NCBI GenBank assembly: GCA_963763485.1
Contig: CAVXOW010000003.1
Span: 310,001-374,000, forward strand
Source: CAWCKS01 sp963763485
GTDB lineage: Bacteria; Pseudomonadota; Alphaproteobacteria; Rhizobiales; Xanthobacteraceae
Direction: 5' to 3'
Length of the DNA stretch: 64,000 bases
In this document: one piece after another, positions 35,913 through 45,221 of the stretch
Numbering within the stretch: position 1 is the stretch's first letter
How the letters are laid out: each line of letters starts with the position of its first letter
The notes under the pieces: model-generated
Told to the model about the DNA's origin: nothing
The model's input: the letters and a program-made list of their open reading frames with translations, nothing else
Database searches by the model: none
Made by a program: the position numbers and the translations under genes

Positions 35913-36680
35913 ATGGAATGCCCGTTCTGCGCTGAAACCATCAAGGACGAAGCGATCGCGTGCAAGCACTGCAGCCGCGATCTGCGCGTCGTTCGTCCGG
36001 TCATCCGCGACATCCACGAGATCGTCACCGAACTCGACAAGCTGCAGCGCGAACTGGACAGCGTAAAGACCCAGCTGGCGTTGTTCGATTCTCCAGTCCG
36101 CTTCGTGTCGTTGTTTGCTGCGGTCTATGTGTTGCTGCCGGCGGTGCTGCTGGTGACCGCGTTTTACGTCGCAGAGTACACTTTTGACATCAACACGATC
36201 TGGCTGCGCATCGCGTCGATGGTGATTCCATTGCCGTTCGGCATCGTGGTGTACGGCGTCAGCAAGATCGGCTTCAAAGGTGCCTTGGGGATTGGCGCGG
36301 TGATGGCAATCGTCAGTGTCATTGGAATACTGCTGGTCTCTCATTTCCACGATGGCGATCCCATCATTCCAAAGGACTGGTTCCAGTGGAAGGAGTTGAT
36401 CCAGTACGCCGTGAGCATCGCGCTTGCCTTTGGCGTCGGAAACATCATCGCCAACGTGGTCTTCCTGGTGCTGCCGTCGACCATCGCCGCAAGCGGGCAG
36501 CCCAACGCCGCGGCGTTCCGGATCGCGCGCATGCTCGGTCAGCACGTCGGGCAGGAGGGCTTGCGCCGGCGAGCGCGCCGGATTCAGGATTTGATGCATA
36601 CGATCGGGCCGCTCGCAGGTCTTGCCGCCACCGCCGCGGGTTCCGTCTATGCCGGCTTGAAAGGCGTCATGGGCTGGTAA
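35913..36680 (+). CDS. Zinc-ribbon membrane protein
   Basis: The 255-residue product starts with a zinc ribbon (MECPFCAETIKDEAIACKHC, two CxxC pairs), then a coiled-coil (IVTELDKLQRELDSVKTQL, about 36-55). Four to five membrane helices follow (from FVSLFAAVYVLLPAVLLVTAF at about 67 to the NIIANVVFLVLPSTI helix at about 190). The C-terminal region is basic (RRRARRIQDLMHT). A cytoplasmic zinc ribbon tied to a membrane domain suggests a regulatory or assembly role, but no family function is known. ATG at 35913 fits the zinc ribbon start. Confidence 0.75.
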   Translation: MECPFCAETIKDEAIACKHCSRDLRVVRPVIRDIHEIVTELDKLQRELDSVKTQLALFDSPVRFVSLFAAVYVLLPAVLLVTAFYVAEYTFDINTIWLRIASMVIPLPFGIVVYGVSKIGFKGALGIGAVMAIVSVIGILLVSHFHDGDPIIPKDWFQWKELIQYAVSIALAFGVGNIIANVVFLVLPSTIAASGQPNAAAFRIARMLGQHVGQEGLRRRARRIQDLMHTIGPLAGLAATAAGSVYAGLKGVMGW

Positions 36681-37039
36681 TGACGTTATTCCTCTCTAGC
36701 TGTCAGTTTCCGGCACCCGGCGGCGTACCGTTATGCTGAAATATGAGTTGCTTCTGCGCCACGGTGGTCCAAATTCGGGGCCAGCCGACGGTTTCTCAAC
36801 GAAATAGGCACGAAGGCTGTGGGTTTGGCGTTTATCCATTAGCTAAATCTTGATTATCGTCCCGGTAGCATCTGCGTTTGGGTAGACCGGTAAGTATGAG
36901 GCTGATGTAATAGGCGACGAATCGCGTAGGCATCTGAGTTGATGCCCCTTTTTGGTACGGAATTTGCTCCTATCTTCAAGGGGTTCGTTTGGGCGCAGAG
37001 GACCGTGTCCAGACCGAGTAGCGGCGGACGGAGAAAAGA
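36681..37039. other. Intergenic region before clpX
   Basis: This 359-base stretch contains no convincing gene on either strand. It should carry the clpX promoter. AT-richer sequence lies at 36840-36930, but no clear -35/-10 pair can be chosen by eye. Confidence 0.4.
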
Positions 37040-38314
37040 ATGAGCAAGGTTGGTGCGGGCGACTCGAAGAATACTTTGTATTGCTCGTTCTGCGGCAAGA
37101 GCCAGCACGAAGTTCGCAAGCTGATCGCAGGCCCGACGGTCTTCATCTGCGATGAGTGCGTCGAACTCTGCATGGACATCATCCGCGAGGAGAACAAATC
37201 CTCGCTGGTGAAGTCGCGCGACGGTATTCCGACGCCCAAGGAGATCTGCAAGGTTCTCGACGACTATGTGATCGGTCAGAGCCACGCCAAGAAGGTGCTC
37301 TCGGTCGCGGTGCATAACCACTACAAGCGGCTCAATCATCAGACCAAGCACAACGACGTCGAGCTCGCGAAGTCGAACATCCTTCTGATCGGACCAACCG
37401 GCTCCGGCAAGACGCTGCTGGCGCAGACGCTCGCCCGCATCCTCGATGTGCCCTTCACGATGGCGGATGCGACGACGCTGACCGAGGCCGGTTACGTCGG
37501 CGAAGACGTCGAGAACATCATCCTGAAGCTGCTGCAGTCGGCCGACTACAACGTCGAGCGGGCGCAGCGTGGCATCGTCTACATCGACGAGATCGACAAG
37601 ATTTCGCGCAAATCCGACAACCCCTCGATCACCCGCGACGTGTCGGGCGAGGGCGTGCAGCAGGCGCTGTTGAAGATCATGGAAGGCACGGTCGCGAGCG
37701 TCCCGCCGCAGGGCGGCCGCAAGCACCCGCAGCAGGAATTCCTCCAGGTCGACACCACCAACATCCTGTTCATCTGCGGCGGCGCCTTCTCCGGCCTCGA
37801 GAAGATCATTTCGGCGCGCGGCCGTTCCACCTCGATCGGCTTCGCAGCGCAAGTGCATGCGCCCGAAGATCGGCGCACCGGCGAAATCTTCCGCCACGTC
37901 GAGCCCGAGGACTTGCTCAAGTACGGTCTGATTCCGGAGTTCGTCGGCCGTCTGCCTGTCGTCGCGACGCTGGAAGATCTCGACGAGGCTTCGTTGAAGA
38001 AGATCCTCACCGAGCCCAAGAACGCGCTGGTCAAGCAGTATCAGCGGCTGTTCGAGATGGAAAACATCGAGCTGACCTTCGCCGAAGAGGCGCTTGGCGC
38101 GATCGCCCGCAAGGCCATCGAACGCAAGACCGGCGCGCGCGGCCTGCGCTCGATCATGGAGGGCATCCTGCTCGAGACCATGTTCGATCTGCCGAGCCTC
38201 GAAGGTGTCGAAGAGGTCGTGATCTCCCGCGAGGTCGTCGAAGGCACCGCGCGTCCGCTTTACATCTACGCGGACCGTTCGGATCGCGCGGTCGAGAGCA
38301 GCGCCAGCGCTTGA
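37040..38314 (+). CDS. clpX: ATP-dependent Clp protease ATP-binding subunit ClpX
   Basis: The 424-residue AAA+ unfoldase feeds ssrA-tagged and adaptor-bound substrates to ClpP. It has the N-terminal C4 zinc-binding domain (LYCSFCGKSQHEVRKLI, CDECVELC), Walker A LLIGPTGSGKTLLAQTLA (about residue 117), the GYVGEDVE pore loop, Walker B IVYIDEIDKI (about 178), and sensor 2 in RKTGARGLRSIMEGIL. The ClpP-binding IGF-type loop is present (TSIGFAA). ATG at 37040 has GGAGAAAAGA just before it. The frame is intact, unlike lon next to it. Confidence 0.97.
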   Translation: MSKVGAGDSKNTLYCSFCGKSQHEVRKLIAGPTVFICDECVELCMDIIREENKSSLVKSRDGIPTPKEICKVLDDYVIGQSHAKKVLSVAVHNHYKRLNHQTKHNDVELAKSNILLIGPTGSGKTLLAQTLARILDVPFTMADATTLTEAGYVGEDVENIILKLLQSADYNVERAQRGIVYIDEIDKISRKSDNPSITRDVSGEGVQQALLKIMEGTVASVPPQGGRKHPQQEFLQVDTTNILFICGGAFSGLEKIISARGRSTSIGFAAQVHAPEDRRTGEIFRHVEPEDLLKYGLIPEFVGRLPVVATLEDLDEASLKKILTEPKNALVKQYQRLFEMENIELTFAEEALGAIARKAIERKTGARGLRSIMEGILLETMFDLPSLEGVEEVVISREVVEGTARPLYIYADRSDRAVESSASA

Positions 38315-38653
38315 TCAGAGCAACTTTGGTATGGGCCGCCGGCGCGTCTGGCGGTCCTCTAGCGGCCCTCAAATGCCCTCTAGTGGTCCTCAAATAGTGT
38401 CTGTGTAGGGCGGCTCCCTGACAAGCTCAGGTGTCGTCGAGTTCCCTTGACTCCCCCGCTGGCGATAGCCACCTAATGGTGCCAGCGCGGATCCAAAAAC
38501 GCCTGAGATTCGCAAGACTTGAGGGCCGTGACGAACGGAACGTAGCAGGGCAGGCCCTCGCGTCCATTTTTCCGGTCGATCTGCACCCGGTGACGGCCGC
38601 GTCTTCGACGGGTCGTGGACCAGGGGGGCACAAAGATAAAGGACTGCAAGACC
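38315..38653. other. Intergenic region between clpX and lon
   Basis: No gene is visible in these 339 bases. A CTTGAC at 38446 followed after 17 bases by CCACCTAA is only weakly like a heat-shock (RpoH) promoter. A duplicated GCCCTCTAGTGGTCCTCAAAT-like unit occurs near 38355-38398 (two tandem partial copies). A purine-rich AAAGGACTGCAAG precedes the lon ATG. Confidence 0.4.
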
Positions 38654-41082
38654 ATGACTGCCTCAAAATCACGGCCGTCGATCGTCCCGGGCGAAAGCCG
38701 CGCCTATCCGGTGCTGCCGCTGCGCGACATTGTCGTGTTTCCCCACATCATCGTTCCGCTCTTCGTCGGCCGCGAGAAATCGATTCGCGCGCTCGAGGAG
38801 GTAATGAAGAACGACGGCCTGATCATGCTGGCGACGCAGAAGAACGCGTCGGATGATGATCCTAGTCCTGATTCAATTTATCAGACCGGCACGCTCGCCA
38901 GCGTCCTGCAGCTGCTCAAGCTGCCTGACAACACCGTCAAGGTGCTGGTCGAGGGCCTGTCACGCGCCAAGATCGTCAAGCACACCGATCGGGCCGAGTA
39001 TTTCGAGGCCGTCGCCGAAGCGATGGCCGACACCGATGCCGATACGGTCGAAGCCGAGGCGCTCGCGCGCTCGGTGGTGTCCGAGTTCGAGAACTACGTG
39101 AAGCTGAACAAGAAGATCTCCGCCGAGGTCGTCGGCGTGGTTCAGCAGATCGACCGATTTCGCCGATCTCGCCGATACCGTGGCCTCACATCTTGCGGTC
39201 AAGATCCCCGAGAACGCCAGGAGCATTCTGGAGACCGTCTCCGTCACCGGCCGCATGGAAAAGGTGCTCGGCCTGATGGAGAGCGAGATTTCCGTGCTGC
39301 AGGTGGAGAAGCGCATCCGCTCGCGCGTCAAGCGCCAGATGGAGAAGACGCAGCGCGAGTACTATCTCAACGAGCAGATGAAGGCGATCCAGAAGGAGCT
39401 CGGCGACGAGGAAGGTCGCGACGAAGCTCGCCGACCTCGAGGAGAAGATCTCCAAGACCAAGCTCTCCAAGGAAGCGCGCGAGAAGGCCCAGCACGAATT
39501 GAAGAAGCTGCGGCAGATGTCGCCGATGTCGGCGGAAGCGACCGTTGTGCGCAACTACTTGGACTGGCTGCTGTCGATCCCGTGGGGCAAGAAGTCGAAG
39601 GTCAAGAAAGACCTCGTTGCCGCCCAGGACGTGCTCGACCACGACCACTATGGCCTTGAGAAGGTCAAGGACCGGATCGTCGAGTATCTCGCGGTGCAGT
39701 CGCGCGCCAACAAGCTGACCGGGCCGATCCTGTGCCTGGTCGGACCGCCCGGCGTCGGCAAGACTTCGCTCGGCAAGTCGATCGCCAGGGCCACGGGACG
39801 CGAGTTCGTGCGCGTCTCGCTCGGCGGCGTGCGCGATGAAGCCGAGATTCGTGGTCACCGCCGCACCTATATCGGCTCGATGCCCGGCAAGATCATTCAG
39901 TCGATGCGGAAGGCGAAGACTCAAATCCACTGTTCCTGCTCGACGAGGTCGACAAGATGGGCGCGGATTTCCGTGGCGACCCGTCGTCGGCGCTGCTCGA
40001 GGTGCTCGACCCCGAACAGAACTCGACGTTCAATGATCACTACCTCGAGGTCGACTACGATCTGTCGAGCGTGATGTTCATCACCACGGCGAATACGCTC
40101 AACATTCCGCCGCCCTTGATGGACCGCATGGAGATCATCCGGATCGCAGGCTACACGGAGAACGAAAAGGTCGAGATCGCGCGCAAGCACCTGATCCCGA
40201 ACTCGATCTCCAAGCACGGCCTGGATTCCAAGGAATGGTCGATCGACGACGATGCGTTGCTGCTGATCATCCGCCGCTACACCCGCGAAGCGGGCGTGCG
40301 AAACCTTGAGCGCGAGCTGTCGACGCTGGCGCGCAAGGCGGTCAAGGACCTGATGATCTCGAAGAGGAAGTCGGTGAAGGTCACCGAGAAGAATCTCGAG
40401 GATTTTCTCGGGGTGCCGAAATATCGCTACGGCGAGATCGAGGAGGACGATCAGGTCGGCGTCGTCACTGGTCTGGCCTGGACGGATGTCGGCGGCGAAC
40501 TGCTGACGGTCGAAGGCGTCATGATGCCCGGCAAGGGCCGCATGACGGTGACCGGCAACCTGCGCGATGTCATGAAGGAGTCGATTTCGGCGGCGGCGTC
40601 CTATGTCCGCTCCCGGTCGATTGCCTTCGGCATCGAGCCGCCGAAATTCGACAGGCGGGATATCCACGTTCACGTGCCGGAAGGCGCAACGCCGAAGGAT
40701 GGCCCATCAGCCGGCGTGGCGATGGCCACCGCGATTGTCTCGGTGATGACCGGCATTCCGGTCGCGCCGCGACCTCGCGATGACCGGTGAAATCACGCTG
40801 CGCGGGCGCGTGCTCCCGATCGGCGGCCTGAAGGAGAAGCTGCTGGCGGCGGCCCGGGGCGGCATCAAGACGGTGCTGATCCCCGAGGACAACGCCAAGG
40901 ACCTCACCGAGATTTCAGACGCCATCAAGGGCTCGCTGGAGATCATTCCGGTATCGCGGATGGATGAAGTCATCACGCGCGCGCTGGTGCGCAAGCCCGA
41001 GGCCATCGAGTGGGAAGAGGCGGCAGTGCCACCCCCGGCCGCTGCCGGCGACGACACCGCCGAAGGTCTCACCGCGCACTAG
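38654..41082 (+). CDS. lon: ATP-dependent protease La (Lon), four single-base frame breaks
   Basis: Joined frames give a normal Lon of about 807 residues that degrades damaged and regulatory proteins. The N-terminal domain starts MTASKSRPSIVPGESRAYPV. The AAA+ module has Walker A LVGPPGVGKTSLGKSIA and Walker B (FLLDEVDK after correction). The Ser-Lys protease domain has TPKDGPSAGVAMATAIVS and the Lys in GGIKTVLIPEDNAKD. The breaks are an extra C near 39161, an extra G near 39422, a missing T near 39923 and an extra C near 40767. Each one-base correction restores conserved sequence, such as QIDDFADLAD and PVRRDLAMTGE. In a core gene this points to sequence error rather than decay. Confidence 0.95.
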
Positions 41083-41105
41083 GCAGGAACGCAACAACAA
41101 GAGCG

Positions 41106-41131
41106 AAACGGCACCCGAGAGGGTGCCGTTT
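41106..41131 (+). terminator. Rho-independent terminator of lon
   Basis: The perfect 11 bp stem AAACGGCACCC / GGGTGCCGTTT has a 4-base loop (GAGA) and continues into a T-rich tail, 24 bases after the lon stop. Being symmetrical, it may also serve the convergent gene at 41160. Confidence 0.85.
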
Positions 41132-41159
41132 CTGTTTGGAAGTGCGCCGACGACCGGCC

Positions 41160-41654
41160 TCAATCGAGCCCGGACGACAGTCGCTTCAGCAGGGATGGAT
41201 TGGCTGTGGTCAGCACGACGTTGAAGCCTTCAACGGCGCCGCCGATCGGCCAGGCGGCCACGATTACATAGGGGGATTCCGCGTGGGCATCCTGCGGGCG
41301 GTAGTAGCGCTTGACGCTTTCGGTCGGCAGCAATCTCGTCTCCGGTACGGCGGGCTCGCTACCTCCTGTTGAGGTCAGCGTCCAGCCGCGCTCGCGCAAT
41401 TGCTGGTCGAAGAAACCGAACACGTCGGCGACGGTCTTCCATTGCTGGGTGTCGGAATAGGCCGTGCCGACCTGCCGATAGACGTAGAGCACGCCGGCGG
41501 AGTCATCATAGGCAAGCTCGGTGCGATGCGACTCCTCCCAGAACGGGCCGCCTCCCTTGTGGTGGGCGACCTCGATGCCGAGATCGAGATAGCCCGGCGA
41601 AAACAGGGCGAACGCGCCGATCAAGAGAACGACGAGTACCGCGACGATACGCAT
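41160..41654 (-). CDS. Membrane-anchored hypothetical protein next to the tRNA-Val locus
   Basis: The 164-residue product has an N-terminal signal or anchor helix (MRIVAVLVVLLIGAFALF). Its domain contains YVYRQVGTAYSDTQQWKTV, then VFGFFDQQLRERGWTLTST and VKRYYRPQDAHAESPYVIVA. The FFDQQLRERGWTL segment is typical of small extracytoplasmic proteins of unknown role. It lies convergent to lon, and its 5' side faces the split tRNA-Val gene. It is the last chromosomal gene before the island. Confidence 0.7.
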   Translation of the reverse strand: MRIVAVLVVLLIGAFALFSPGYLDLGIEVAHHKGGGPFWEESHRTELAYDDSAGVLYVYRQVGTAYSDTQQWKTVADVFGFFDQQLRERGWTLTSTGGSEPAVPETRLLPTESVKRYYRPQDAHAESPYVIVAAWPIGGAVEGFNVVLTTANPSLLKRLSSGLD

Positions 41655-41838
41655 TGGCTGATGGCTCCGTCAGCGGCCAAACAAAGTTGCGCACCACCGT
41701 GGTTAGTACCGGCCTGAAGGTTGGTTGCGGTTTCCGTTGCTTGCGTTCACGCCGAGGCGGGATCCTTCAGATTTTCGCGTGTCTTTTTCGGAAAACCGGT
41801 ATCCACTTTTCCGGGACATGCGATAAACAGGCCGCAAC

Positions 41839-41876
41839 GGGCGGTTAGCTCAGCTGGCAGAGCGCCTGCTTTACAC
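41839..41876 (+). pseudogene. 5' half of chromosomal tRNA-Val (TAC), cut at the anticodon loop
   Basis: The 38 bases give the acceptor 5' strand GGGCGGT, a full D arm (GCTC-AGCTGGCA-GAGC), the 5' anticodon stem CCTGC and the loop TTTACAC. After that the sequence is island DNA. The matching 3' half is 15.7 kb away at 57589, where GCAGG pairs perfectly with CCTGC. This piece alone cannot make a tRNA. Confidence 0.92.
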
Positions 41877-41902
41877 AAGGCTGGCGCTAGAGCTAACTAC
41901 CC
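41839..41902 (+). other. Long imperfect hairpin across the left attachment site
   Basis: The tRNA-Val 5' half and the first island bases are complementary. GGGCGGTTAGCTC (41839-41851) pairs with GAGCTAACTACCC (41890-41902) at 12 of 13 positions with one G-U. AGCGCC (41861-41866) pairs with GGCGCT (41883-41888). The loop presents the 7-base core TTTACAC. A T run (CTTTTTG) follows at 41915. The island end therefore carries a degenerate inverted copy of the tRNA 5' half. Role unknown. Confidence 0.7.
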
Positions 41903-41938
41903 GTAATGTAAATGCTTTTTGTGACACGCCCGCGATCT

Positions 41939-41960
41939 GTAACGTTTTCCGTAACAGTTT
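41939..41960 (+). promoter_or_regulatory. Left-end paired repeats, probable integrase arm sites
   Basis: GTAACGTTTT and GTAACAGTTT occur as adjacent direct repeats 63 bases inside the left core. The same pair recurs near the right end. Tyrosine integrases bind such short arm-type repeats flanking the core, so this is the inferred role. Confidence 0.6.
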
Positions 41961-41971
41961 CGTTGGCGATT

Positions 41972-42046
41972 GGGCGGTTAGCTCAGCGGTAGAGCGCCCC
42001 GTTTACACCGGGAAGGCCGCAGGTTCGATCCCTGCACCGCCCACCA
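41972..42046 (+). tRNA. Island-encoded intact tRNA-Val (anticodon TAC)
   Basis: The 75-base gene folds completely. Acceptor GGGCGGT pairs with ACCGCCC, with discriminator A and encoded CCA. The D arm is GCTC-AGCGGTA-GAGC. The anticodon stem CCCCG/CGGGA has four pairs and one C-A mismatch around TTTACAC (anticodon UAC). The T arm GCAGG-TTCGATC-CCTGC is perfect. It differs from the split host gene in the D loop, the anticodon stem, the variable loop and the T stem, so it is not a duplicate of it. It is well placed to replace the gene that the island interrupts. Confidence 0.93.
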
Positions 42047-42137
42047 TCCGCCCCTTCTTCAGCGCCCGCGAGCCGTTCGCGCGCGTTCGTGACTGGGCGC
42101 TCGGCACGTTGGGACCGATCTCGCCAGGGTGGCGGCC

Positions 42138-43215
42138 ATGACTGTCGCCCTGGTCCGCTATTACGCAGCACGCCGGGCGTTGGCCGAGGCGCACCGCTTC
42201 GATGAGGTCAAAAAACATCCGCGACAAGGCCGTCGCTTGGCAGGCCTATGCTGAGCAGGCGAAAGACTTGACGCTGATCACGCAGGCGACCGAGATCAAG
42301 GTTTCGCGCTGAGCGTCGCGCCGGCCAACTTCTGATCGAGATGGCAGCACGCGGTGAGCGCGACGCCAAGGGTGGTGATCGTAAATCAAGTCGTGGCTGC
42401 TACTTTGATCCCGCCGCCGCCCAAGCTCGCCGACCTCGGGATCAGCAAGACTAGTTGTCACGCTGGCAGTGCCTCGCTGTGCTGGACGATGAACGCTTCG
42501 AGGCCAAGGTCGAGGGCGCGAGCAAGCGCGCCTACGATCGAATCGCTGAGCGGTTTGTGAAAGAGGACAAAATTGAACGCGCGAAGCAGCGGCACGGCGC
42601 GCTGATCGAGCAAGGCTGCACGGTCGACGACCTTGTCGCACTCGCCGCCGATGGCAAACGCTTTCCCAGTGATCCTCGCTGATCCGCCTTGGCCCTGGGA
42701 GACCTACGGCGGCGCCAGCGGCAAAGTGCGGTCGTCGCCGGATAACCACTACGGGACGATGTCGCTTGATGCGATCGCGCGGCTACCGGTCGCGCCGCTC
42801 GCCGCCGATGACTGTGCTTTGCTGCTGTGGTGCACTTGGCCGCACATCGCTATCGGCACGCACGTTGAAATCATAAAGGCGTGGGGCTTCACGCCATCAA
42901 CGGCGGCGTTCGTGTGGATCAAGAAGAATGCCGGCGGTGACGGCCTGCACACCGGCATGGGTTATTGGACCCGCGCGAACAGCGAGGTCTGTTTGCTGGC
43001 GACAAAGGGATCGCCGCCACGCCTCGCGGAGGATGTTCATCAGGTCGTCATGGCCCCGGTCGCTGAGCACAGCAGCAAGCCGGAAGAGGTGCGCCGGCGG
43101 ATCGAACGGACTCTTCTCGGGTCCGTATCTCGAACTCTACGCTCGTAGAGCCACCTCCGGTTGGACTGCGTGGGGGAACGAAATCCCCCGGCCGCTCGCG
43201 GAGGCGGCCGAATGA
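42138..43215 (+). CDS. MT-A70 family DNA adenine methyltransferase, several frameshifts
   Basis: ATG at 42138 starts MTVALVRYYAARRALAEAHR. Frame-joined pieces give a helical N-terminal region (NIRDKAVAWQAYAEQAKDL, AERRAGQLLIEMAARGERDA-like) followed by AVLDDERFEAKVEGASKRAYD and RFVKEDKIERAKQRHGALIE. The methyltransferase domain is VILADPPWPWETYGG (catalytic DPPW), CALLLWCTWPHIAIGTH, GFTPSTAAFVWIKKN and GMGYWTRANSEVCLLATKG, then GPYLELYARR. Breaks include an extra A near 42220, others near 42300-42450, one near 42665 and an extra A near 43112. The corrected length is about 350 residues. Such phage/ICE enzymes methylate N6 of adenine and may protect the element from host restriction. Confidence 0.82.
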
Positions 43216-43300
43216 AGTTGCTCTCACCCACCGCCTGAAATGCAAAAACCCCAGTGCGCGCGGCCAGCGGCACCGGGGTCAGAAAAAGGACTGCAAGCGC

Positions 43301-44307
43301 ATGACACATAGCCCCGACCGCAGCGGCCAGCAAGCCGCAAACATTCGGACATTCAAAGATCGCGACGACCTGATTGCGCAGATCATGAAGCGCAAGGACG
43401 TCAGGCAAGCCGATCGAATGATCGCCGTCAGGATTGCGCACTACCACAACATCAAAAACCGGCGCTGTAACCCGAGCTACGCCACGCTCGGCGTCGGCAC
43501 CGGCATGTCCGAACGCACCGCCCAGCGCGCGGTCAAGCGGCTGGAACACGCCGGGGTGATCCGGGTCGAGCGCACCAAGGGCGGGGGCCGTGGTCGCACC
43601 AACAATTTCGTCCTGCTTGAGCAAGCCGAAAGGGTGACAACCCGCGACGACCGGGACGCGAAAAGGGTGACAACCGGGACCAGAAAGGGTGACAAAACGG
43701 ACGCTGAGAGCGTGGAAAGGGTGACAGATGGGTGTCACCCGAACCACGAGTTCAAAGCGGTGTGGCCGCTACGCGGCCACACAACCGCGATGGAGAGAGG
43801 GACGAGCTTGCGCTCGACGATCCCGATTGCGTCGAGGCGGCCCCTGTCGGGGCCTTCGACGCGACGGAAGAACCCGAGGCCGAGACCGCCGGCACCACCG
43901 CCGACAAGCCCGAGGTCATCGCGCCGGACGATCTCGAGGTGGTCCACCGCAAGCTGCGGGCGATCTGGCAGCGCCCCCATTCGCGCGACAACAGGCCCGA
44001 CAACATCGCCGCTGTGCGTCGAGCCTTGGCGGTAGCGCGGAAGATCGCGACCGACGACGAAATCCTAGCCGGCGCGCTGGCGCACGCGCAGGCGAAGTTG
44101 GCGGAGGAAGGGTCGCTGCGCTGTCTGGCTAGAGCTGAGGATTGGCTCAACGACCGCAAGTGGACGGAGCCACCGCCGCCGCCGGCGAAACAGCAACACA
44201 CGGCGCGCGGAGGTCGCCGCAACGGTAGCAAACTTGACGGGCAATTCGCCCGTGAGTTGGGCAGGCGCGCGGAGGCGGATTACCAGCCGCAGAGCTTGCT
44301 GCAATGA
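43301..44307 (+). CDS. Helix-turn-helix replication-initiator-like protein, one frameshift
   Basis: ATG at 43301 begins MTHSPDRSGQQAANIRTFKD. A winged-helix HTH (HTH_36 type) follows: ARMIAVRIAHY-like helix, NPSYATLGVGTGMSERTAQRAVKRLEHAGVI and a wing GGGRGRTNNFVLL. The frame slips near 43740-43800, and the acidic linker and C-terminal part (DDLEVVHRKLRAIWQRPHSR, ARAEDWLNDRKW) continue to 44307. Proteins with this layout are common in Bradyrhizobium mobile elements, where they resemble plasmid/phage replication initiators or regulators. The same purine-rich AAAGGACTGCAAG that precedes lon lies just before the start codon. Confidence 0.7.
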
Positions 44308-44364
44308 ACCCGCGCGTGGATCCGAAAAAGTGAAGGCGCGCCGCTCAAGGGCGACGTCCCGGCG

Positions 44365-44943
44365 GTGATCGTACCGGCCGACGGGGCCAGTAAAATCGGC
44401 CCGGCCTACTACTACCAGTTCGACAACCTGATGTTTCAGGGGACGCAGTTGGGGCATCTCGGAGAGGCAATCTTTGCGAAGGGGCACGCGGTGCCATCGG
44501 ACGCTTTGCCTGTGCTGAAGCAGTTTTGGCGAGGCATCGAACGCTTGGACAACGCGGAGTGCTACCAGCCATTCGAGTACTGGACCATGCGTGGCAAGCT
44601 GATAGACACGCAGATCAAACTGTCAGTTGTCAGCGAGCACGTCGCCGACCTTGTCGACAGCATCAAGCTCGGCACGTTTGGTGCCACCGAACGGAAAGCC
44701 GCAATCTATCAGGCGCGATTGATCGAAGCGTTCATAATCGCGTGCCCGTTGGTCATCGTGCTGATGATGACCTGTTGCCAGATTCGCGATGAGGCAGAGT
44801 TTGCGCCATCCATTGCTAAGGTGCGCAAGCTGATAAAGGCGAACGGGGAGCGATGGAACGATCTCAAGGATTTGCTCGACTGGATCGAATGCGGGCCGGA
44901 GATCGACGACGAGGACGAACGGCCGTTGCTGCCGGCGGCTTGA
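44365..44943 (+). CDS. Hypothetical island protein
   Basis: The 192-residue product starts at GTG 44365, since no in-frame ATG exists after the preceding stop. It is mostly helical (AAIYQARLIEAFIIACPLVIVLMMTCCQI gives one hydrophobic stretch at about residues 112-140; only its ends are needed for location) with charged flanks (VRKLIKANGERWNDLKDLL). One possible membrane helix is present. No family is recognised. It lies 58 bases after the HTH gene on the same strand. Confidence 0.5.
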   Translation: MIVPADGASKIGPAYYYQFDNLMFQGTQLGHLGEAIFAKGHAVPSDALPVLKQFWRGIERLDNAECYQPFEYWTMRGKLIDTQIKLSVVSEHVADLVDSIKLGTFGATERKAAIYQARLIEAFIIACPLVIVLMMTCCQIRDEAEFAPSIAKVRKLIKANGERWNDLKDLLDWIECGPEIDDEDERPLLPAA

Positions 44944-44951
44944 GCGTGACG

Positions 44952-45221
44952 CTATCGAGGTGTAACGCCATGCCGCATGGAATCAGGCAGCGCCGCGATG
45001 CGCTGAGACCTCCTCAAGTAAAGGTTCAGCCACCGAACCTTTCGGGCGTCCATTGCGGTCGGCTTGGTGAGGCCGAGTTGCCTCAATAAATTGGTTAAGC
45101 CGCTTAATGCTTTTTTGCTCGCCGACCGAACTCTTTCGTCTATCGCCAGCGCCCGGCCGAGATACCAGCGCGCCCGCATGCGCCAACGCTTGAGCATGCC
45201 GCACTCGCGGTGTAACGCCAT
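44952..45221 (-). CDS. Possible small basic protein between direct repeats
   Basis: An 89-codon frame encodes a basic helical product (MLKRWRMRARWYLGRALAID, then ASKKALSGLTNLLRQLGLTK, ending near MRHGVTPR). Both its beginning and its end fall in copies of the 21-base direct repeat at 44959 and 45209. The composition is fairly protein-like but nothing confirms expression. The rest of the 547-base gap (44944-45490) shows no other gene. Confidence 0.3.
   Translation of the reverse strand: MALHRECGMLKRWRMRARWYLGRALAIDERVRSASKKALSGLTNLLRQLGLTKPTAMDARKVRWLNLYLRRSQRIAALPDSMRHGVTPR

Noticed and set aside
38446..38477. RpoH heat-shock promoter for lon
   Set aside because: The -35 box is acceptable, but the -10 region CCACCTAA is too far from the consensus to claim.
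38654..41082. lon as a genuine decayed pseudogene
   Set aside because: All four breaks are single bases, protein identity resumes exactly after each, and neighbouring core genes show the same type of error.
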